Assembly: GCA_031284645.1 (NCBI GenBank)
Contig: JAITXS010000099.1
Coordinates: forward strand, 1 to 9,705
Reading direction: 5' to 3'
Source of the DNA: Spirochaetaceae bacterium
Lineage (GTDB): Bacteria; Spirochaetota; Spirochaetia; Treponematales; Breznakiellaceae
Length of the DNA: 9,705 nt
In this document: positions 5,654-9,705 of the stretch, one piece after another
How the letters are laid out: every line of letters starts with the position of its first letter
Numbering within the stretch: the stretch's first letter is position 1
Position numbers and translations under genes: made by a program
The notes under the pieces: model-generated
The model's input: the letters and a program-made list of their open reading frames with translations, nothing else
The model's database searches: none
Told to the model about the DNA's origin: nothing

Positions 5654-6514
5654 ATGAATCTAACTAAACGTGTACTGGTTACCGGCGCCGGTGGTTATAT
5701 CGGCAGATTTGTTGTCGCAGAACTTCTTGACGGCGGTCATAATGTAGTAGCAGTCAGCTCCGACACAAGCCGTGTGGATAGCCGCGCCCTGCGGATAGAG
5801 ACGGACTTGTTTTCGCTAAATAATTATGCGCCGGAAGAAATCCTTGTAAAACTTGGGAATCCTGATATATGTTTGCATCTTGCGTGGAAAGATGGTTTTG
5901 TGCACAACGCCGACAGCCACATGGAAATGTTATCCGCTCACTATAAATTTTTAAAAAAAATCACGGAGGGCGGCGGCGTAAAACAACTTGCCGTTATGGG
6001 ATCCATGCATGAAGTCGGATATTATAACGGAAAAATTGATGAAGACACTCCATGCAATCCTATATCTCTTTACGGAATCGCAAAAGACTCACTGCGGCGC
6101 AGTCTTTTACTTATGGCAAACGCTAAGGATTTAGTGTTTCAATGGCTTCGCGGATTTTATGTCTTGGGTGACGACATAAACAACAAATCTGTATTTTCTA
6201 AAATCATGCAGGCAGAAGAAGAAGGAAAAGAATTTTTTCCGTTTACCACAGGAAAAAACAGATACGATTTTATTGAGGTAACGGAACTTGCAAAACAGAT
6301 AGCGCTCTGTATAACACAAGAGAACGTAAACGGCATTATAAACTGCTGTAGCGGTATGCCGGTAAGTTTAGCCGACAGAGTAGAGCAATTTATTCAAGAA
6401 AAAGGCTTGAAAATAAAACTTCAATACGGAATTTATCCTGACAGACCTTACGACTCGCCTGAAGTCTACGGAGATAATTCAAAAATAAAAACTATTTTAA
6501 AGACAAGAAATTAA
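5654..6514 (+). CDS. NAD-dependent sugar epimerase/dehydratase (extended SDR)
   Basis: A 286-residue protein with the Rossmann nucleotide-binding motif GAGGYIG (11-17) right after the first strand (RVLVT). HLAWKDG follows at 75-81, then the active-site strand MGSMHEVGYY with S117, and the catalytic YGIAK (Y140, K144). The C-terminal RPYDSPEVYGDNSKI (264-278) is typical of sugar-nucleotide epimerases/reductases that work on deoxysugars. The exact reaction (epimerisation, reduction or dehydration) and the substrate cannot be assigned. As the first gene of the glycan cluster, it probably makes an activated sugar for the next gene's transferase. It is driven by the promoter at 5602-5629. No Shine-Dalgarno sequence is visible in the short leader, unlike mutL, xseB and the rgpF-like gene. 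It ends 16 nt before the next gene. Confidence 0.88.
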   Translation: MNLTKRVLVTGAGGYIGRFVVAELLDGGHNVVAVSSDTSRVDSRALRIETDLFSLNNYAPEEILVKLGNPDICLHLAWKDGFVHNADSHMEMLSAHYKFLKKITEGGGVKQLAVMGSMHEVGYYNGKIDEDTPCNPISLYGIAKDSLRRSLLLMANAKDLVFQWLRGFYVLGDDINNKSVFSKIMQAEEEGKEFFPFTTGKNRYDFIEVTELAKQIALCITQENVNGIINCCSGMPVSLADRVEQFIQEKGLKIKLQYGIYPDRPYDSPEVYGDNSKIKTILKTRN

Positions 6515-6530
6515 ATCAAGGTGGAACATC

Positions 6531-8399
6531 ATGAGGCTTAATTCAGGCAGTAAAAGAATAGCAATATATTTTATCTATGACAAACAGGGCATAGTAGATG
6601 ATTATATTATTTATCAATTAAACGATTTAAAGAAAAATCTTGATTATCTTCTTGTTGTTGTAAACGGAATATTATCTGTTGACGGTCGTAAAAAACTTAA
6701 GCCCTTAGCTGATAAAATCATTGTTCGTGAAAATAAAGGGTTTGATGTTTGGGCATATAAAACAGGGATAGAAGATATAGGCTGGGATAAGCTTAATGAT
6801 TTTGATGAGCTTTTATTGATGAACTTTACCTGTTTTGGTCCCCTGTATCCTTTTTCCGAAGCATTTACCGAAATGAACAGTCGGGATATTGATTTTTGGG
6901 GATTGACTAAGCATAACCAGGTGCCTTTTGACCCGTTTGGAACAATTGAATATGGTTTTATACCGGCACATATTCAATCAAGTTTTATTTGTGTTCGAAA
7001 AAATATGTTTAATGATGATATGTTTAAAAATTGGTGGACAAAGATGCCCATGATTAATTCATATGGAGATTCTGTTGGAAAACACGAGGCGATATTCACA
7101 AAAAAATTTGAAGACGCCGGTTTTAACGACGATCTTTATGTGAAAACGGATGATTTAGGCAGTAATTGTACAAATTATCCTTTGATGTTTTACCCTAAAG
7201 AACTCATAGCAAATAGAAGATGTCCGGTATTTAAAAGAAAATCATTCACAAATTTTTATGATGAATTATTTTACTGTACTTGCGGCGAAGCAACAATTGA
7301 AATGTATAATTATATACGGGATCATTTTGATTATGATTTAAACATGGTTTGGGATAATCTGCTGAGAATAGAAAATATGGCCGACATAAAACTACGTATG
7401 CATTTAAATTATATTTTACCAAAAAACCATCTGGCACCACATAAAAAAACCAGACAAGCAAAAGTTGCCCTTGTCTTTCACTTTTATTTTCTTGATTTGC
7501 TTGAAGAGACTATGTCTTACATCAACAACATGCCGGAATATGCGGATATTTATATTACAACAGACACGGAAGAAAAAGAACGTCCTATAATGCAGGAATT
7601 AGAAAAAACAAATTATAAATTCAAGGTAATTATAATAGAAAACAGGGGGCGCGATGTAAGTTCCCTTTTAATCGGGGTTCGTGATTATATATTTGATTAT
7701 GACGTTGTTTGTTTTGCTCATGATAAGAAGACAACGCAAATAAAGCCGTATTCTATCGGAAAATCTTTTGCTTACAAATGTCTTGAGAATGTACTTGGAA
7801 GCAAAGAGTTTGTTGAAAATATCGTAAGTACTTTTGAAGACGAAGAACGACTTGGAATTTTAATGCCTCCTCCTCCGTATCATGGGTCGTATGAATCTGT
7901 CCTAAATTGGGAATGGACAAATAATTTTGCTATAACAAAGAAATTGCTTGAAGATTTAGAGATTAATGTAAATATTGACGAAAGCAAAATGCCCGTGTCG
8001 CCTCTTGGTACCATGTTTTGGTTTCGCCCTCCAGCTTTAAAGCCGCTTTATAAAAAAAATTGGCAGTATTCTGATTTTCCTTTGGAACCTAATCAAGTTG
8101 ACGCAACTATTTTACACGCTGTTGAACGTGCTTATGGCTTTGTCGCGCAAAGCGCGGGCTTTTATTCAGGCTGGCTGCTTAACGATAAATTTGCCGCGAT
8201 AGAATTGACAAACTATCATTATATGGCATGCCGGTATAAAAAACAAAATCAAGTTTTGCAGTCTCAAATTAATGCCCTAAAAAATAGTTTTTCGTGGGAA
8301 ATAACAAAACCTTTGCGTCTTACAAAAAGAATAGTAAAAAAACTATGCCCAAAATTGGTATGGAAATTATTACGAAAGATTCGAGGCTCTCTCCGGTAA
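6531..8399 (+). CDS. RgpF-type (rhamnan synthesis protein F family) glycosyltransferase
   Basis: A 622-residue protein resembling the rhamnan synthesis F family (PF05045), which adds sugars to rhamnose-type surface polysaccharides at the cytoplasmic membrane. It has two related halves. Around residues 63-98 the pattern is IIVRENKGFDVWAYKTGI then a DFDELLLMNF strand. Around 366-400 it is VIIIENRGRDVSSLLIGV then FDYDVVCFAHDKK. Further family-like stretches are DFWGLTKH (121-128) and LGILMPPPPYHG (441-452). After about 565 a short coiled-coil-like segment leads to NSFSWEITKPLR (585-596), a tail motif shared by many surface-glycan transferases, and then a very basic C-terminus that may touch the membrane. 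AAGGTGGA (6518-6525) is a strong ribosome site. The acceptor and sugar are unknown. AT-rich throughout (16/60 GC at 7201-7260). Confidence 0.85.
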   Translation: MRLNSGSKRIAIYFIYDKQGIVDDYIIYQLNDLKKNLDYLLVVVNGILSVDGRKKLKPLADKIIVRENKGFDVWAYKTGIEDIGWDKLNDFDELLLMNFTCFGPLYPFSEAFTEMNSRDIDFWGLTKHNQVPFDPFGTIEYGFIPAHIQSSFICVRKNMFNDDMFKNWWTKMPMINSYGDSVGKHEAIFTKKFEDAGFNDDLYVKTDDLGSNCTNYPLMFYPKELIANRRCPVFKRKSFTNFYDELFYCTCGEATIEMYNYIRDHFDYDLNMVWDNLLRIENMADIKLRMHLNYILPKNHLAPHKKTRQAKVALVFHFYFLDLLEETMSYINNMPEYADIYITTDTEEKERPIMQELEKTNYKFKVIIIENRGRDVSSLLIGVRDYIFDYDVVCFAHDKKTTQIKPYSIGKSFAYKCLENVLGSKEFVENIVSTFEDEERLGILMPPPPYHGSYESVLNWEWTNNFAITKKLLEDLEINVNIDESKMPVSPLGTMFWFRPPALKPLYKKNWQYSDFPLEPNQVDATILHAVERAYGFVAQSAGFYSGWLLNDKFAAIELTNYHYMACRYKKQNQVLQSQINALKNSFSWEITKPLRLTKRIVKKLCPKLVWKLLRKIRGSLR

Positions 8400-8400
8400 T

Positions 8401-9597
8401 ATGGTTTTTTCATCCGCTCTCTTTTTATTTGTTTTCCTCCCCTTGTGTCTGGCAGGATACTATCTTATTAACGTTAAGTTAAGAAATATATTTCTCCTTG
8501 TCATGTCAATATTATTTTATGCCTGGGGAGAGCCTAAATTTGTATTTGTTATGCTTTTCTCTATTGCAATAAACTGGCTTTTCGGTTTGCTTGTCTATAA
8601 ATATAAAGCAAACAAAAAAACGGCAAAAACCATGTTTGTTTTTGCAATAATATTTAATGTAGCATTACTTTTTGTTTTTAAATATCTTAATTTTAGTATA
8701 AAAAACATTAACCGTGTGTTTGACAATATAATACCGCAGGCAAATATTATCTTACCCATAGGCATTTCGTTTTTTACATTTCAGGCGCTCTCTTATGTTA
8801 TTGATGTTTACCGGGGAAAAGGAGAAGCGCAGAAAAACCCGCTTAATACAGCCTTGTATATCGCGCTGTTTCCTCAGTTGATTGCGGGCCCCATTGTGCG
8901 CTACGAAACAATAGCAAAGGAAATAGATAGTCGAACTTTTAATATTGATGATTTTTCGCGCGGTGTCCGGCGTTTTATAATTGGCCTTTCAAAAAAAGTA
9001 ATCATTGCAAACACAGTCGCGATTATAGCCGATTCCGCTTTTAATATGCCTGACCTATCACAGCTAACTGTTCTTATGGCTTGGCTTGGTATTATCGCAT
9101 ATACATTGCAGATCTATTTTGATTTTTCCGGTTATTCGGATATGGCAATAGGACTGGGACTTATGTTCGGATTCCATTTTAACGAAAATTTTAATTATCC
9201 GTATATATCAAAATCGGTAACGGAATTCTGGCGTCGCTGGCACATATCACTTGGAACATGGTTTAGGGATTATATTTATTTCCCGCTGGGCGGATCAAGG
9301 GTTAAAACAAAACAGCGTCTGGTGTTGAATCTTTTTGTTGTCTGGATGCTTACCGGCGTTTGGCATGGGGCAAACTGGAATTTTGTGTTCTGGGGATTTT
9401 TCTATTTTGTACTGCTTGCCTTTGAAAAACTAAGCGCTCTTCCTGAAAAACTGGAACATTCCTTTATCGGAGCCCAAGTTTACCGTGTGTTTACTCTATT
9501 CTTTGTTATGTTCGGTTGGGTATTCTTTAGGGCAAACGGCTTTAAGAATGCGGTAAAATACACTGTAGTCCTGATAGGGTGGGGTAACGAACTATAA
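8401..9597 (+). CDS. MBOAT-family O-acyltransferase (AlgI/PatB type), possibly truncated
   Basis: A 398-residue polytopic membrane protein with roughly ten hydrophobic segments. Family marks in order are an FLPLCLAGYYL first helix, LFYAWGEP (38-45), PIGISFFTFQALSYVIDVYRG (119-139), FPQLIAGPIVRY (157-168), and the signature FWRRWHISLGTWFRDYIYFP (276-295). The catalytic-type histidine lies in GVWHGANWNFVFWG (H322), and GWVFFRA (372-378) closes the core. It would move acetyl groups across the membrane onto an extracellular glycan, commonly with an SGNH/AlgJ-like partner, which is not in the window. The ATG is one base after the preceding stop; the nearest GAGG (8383-8386) is 14 nt away, so translation is probably coupled. 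Typical members run to about 460-510 residues, and here the final transmembrane part after GWVFFRA is missing, so a frameshift is possible. Confidence 0.88.
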   Translation: MVFSSALFLFVFLPLCLAGYYLINVKLRNIFLLVMSILFYAWGEPKFVFVMLFSIAINWLFGLLVYKYKANKKTAKTMFVFAIIFNVALLFVFKYLNFSIKNINRVFDNIIPQANIILPIGISFFTFQALSYVIDVYRGKGEAQKNPLNTALYIALFPQLIAGPIVRYETIAKEIDSRTFNIDDFSRGVRRFIIGLSKKVIIANTVAIIADSAFNMPDLSQLTVLMAWLGIIAYTLQIYFDFSGYSDMAIGLGLMFGFHFNENFNYPYISKSVTEFWRRWHISLGTWFRDYIYFPLGGSRVKTKQRLVLNLFVVWMLTGVWHGANWNFVFWGFFYFVLLAFEKLSALPEKLEHSFIGAQVYRVFTLFFVMFGWVFFRANGFKNAVKYTVVLIGWGNEL

Positions 9598-9705
9598 CTC
9601 TTTTAATTATTGGGTTGTAAATTATCTACAGTACCCTAACGCTTACTATACAATTGACAATAATATTGTGGATAATGATACACGTTTACTGTTTATTATG
9701 GATTC
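9598..9705. other. Tail after the MBOAT stop; no gene assigned
   Basis: These 108 nt are AT-rich. Frame 2 (codons from 9578 on) is open to the window edge but has no ATG before 9698. It could be the lost C-terminus of the MBOAT protein or ordinary intergenic sequence. A perfect TTGACA (9654-9659) is present but has only a poor -10 candidate (GATACA, 9677-9682). Confidence 0.4.

Noticed and set aside
5953..5960. A8 tract in the epimerase gene (and another at 8052-8059) as slippage sites
   Set aside because: Such A-runs are common in AT-rich genes with Lys codons, and both genes are intact across them.
9654..9682. TTGACA-17-GATACA as a promoter for a gene starting at ATG 9698
   Set aside because: The -35 is perfect but the -10 matches only 3 of 6, and the window ends before any downstream gene can be judged.

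Overview
The window looks like part of a spirochaete chromosome, most likely a Treponema-type host-associated species. This is an inference from the style of the proteins: a DUF6273-type surface protein ending in APAFCVK, a Treponema-like XRE regulator, and the mix of housekeeping and glycan genes. There is no rRNA or other marker that would settle the taxon. No tRNA, rRNA, CRISPR array, transposase or prophage gene was found.

Region 1 (1-1002). The 3' part of a DUF6273-like, lectin-fold-type protein enters from the left edge; its true start lies outside the window. Its last ~36 codons differ sharply from the rest: about 65% GC, with 31 of 36 codons ending in C or T, against 20 of 62 near the start of the fragment. 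That is the footprint expected of a variable cassette, for example a diversity-generating retroelement (DGR) variable repeat. Directly after, and overlapping the stop codon by one base, lies a 133-nt imperfect inverted repeat. Its left arm carries a four-run G-quadruplex motif. A second, smaller hairpin precedes pepT.

Region 2 (1003-5011). A compact, GC-richer housekeeping run on the + strand: pepT (peptidase T), xseB (exonuclease VII small subunit), mutL (mismatch repair, endonuclease type) and a NUDIX hydrolase of the ADP-ribose pyrophosphatase type. pepT/xseB overlap by 14 nt and xseB/mutL by 1 nt, so these three are probably co-transcribed and translationally coupled. The NUDIX gene follows mutL after 43 nt.

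Region 3 (5012-5653). A convergent XRE-family HTH regulator sits on the - strand. The divergent, AT-rich intergenic region beyond it holds two strong palindromes. One is a 29-nt near-perfect palindrome at 5504-5532. The other is a 19-nt perfect palindrome that fills the spacer of a near-consensus sigma-70 promoter (TTGACT-16-TATAAT) reading towards the next gene.

Region 4 (5654-9705). An AT-rich surface-glycan cluster on the + strand: an NAD-dependent sugar epimerase/dehydratase, a RgpF-type (rhamnan synthesis F) glycosyltransferase with two tandem halves, and an MBOAT O-acyltransferase of the AlgI/PatB type. The three are nearly contiguous (gaps of 16 nt and 1 nt) and probably build and acylate a surface polysaccharide. 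The MBOAT frame closes earlier than is usual for the family, while another frame with coding-like codon structure stays open to the window edge. Either the gene is frameshifted or the tail is intergenic.

The most interesting signals are the combination of a variable-looking C-terminus, a G-quadruplex motif and an inverted repeat at the left end, and the operator-like palindromes between the regulator and the glycan operon.
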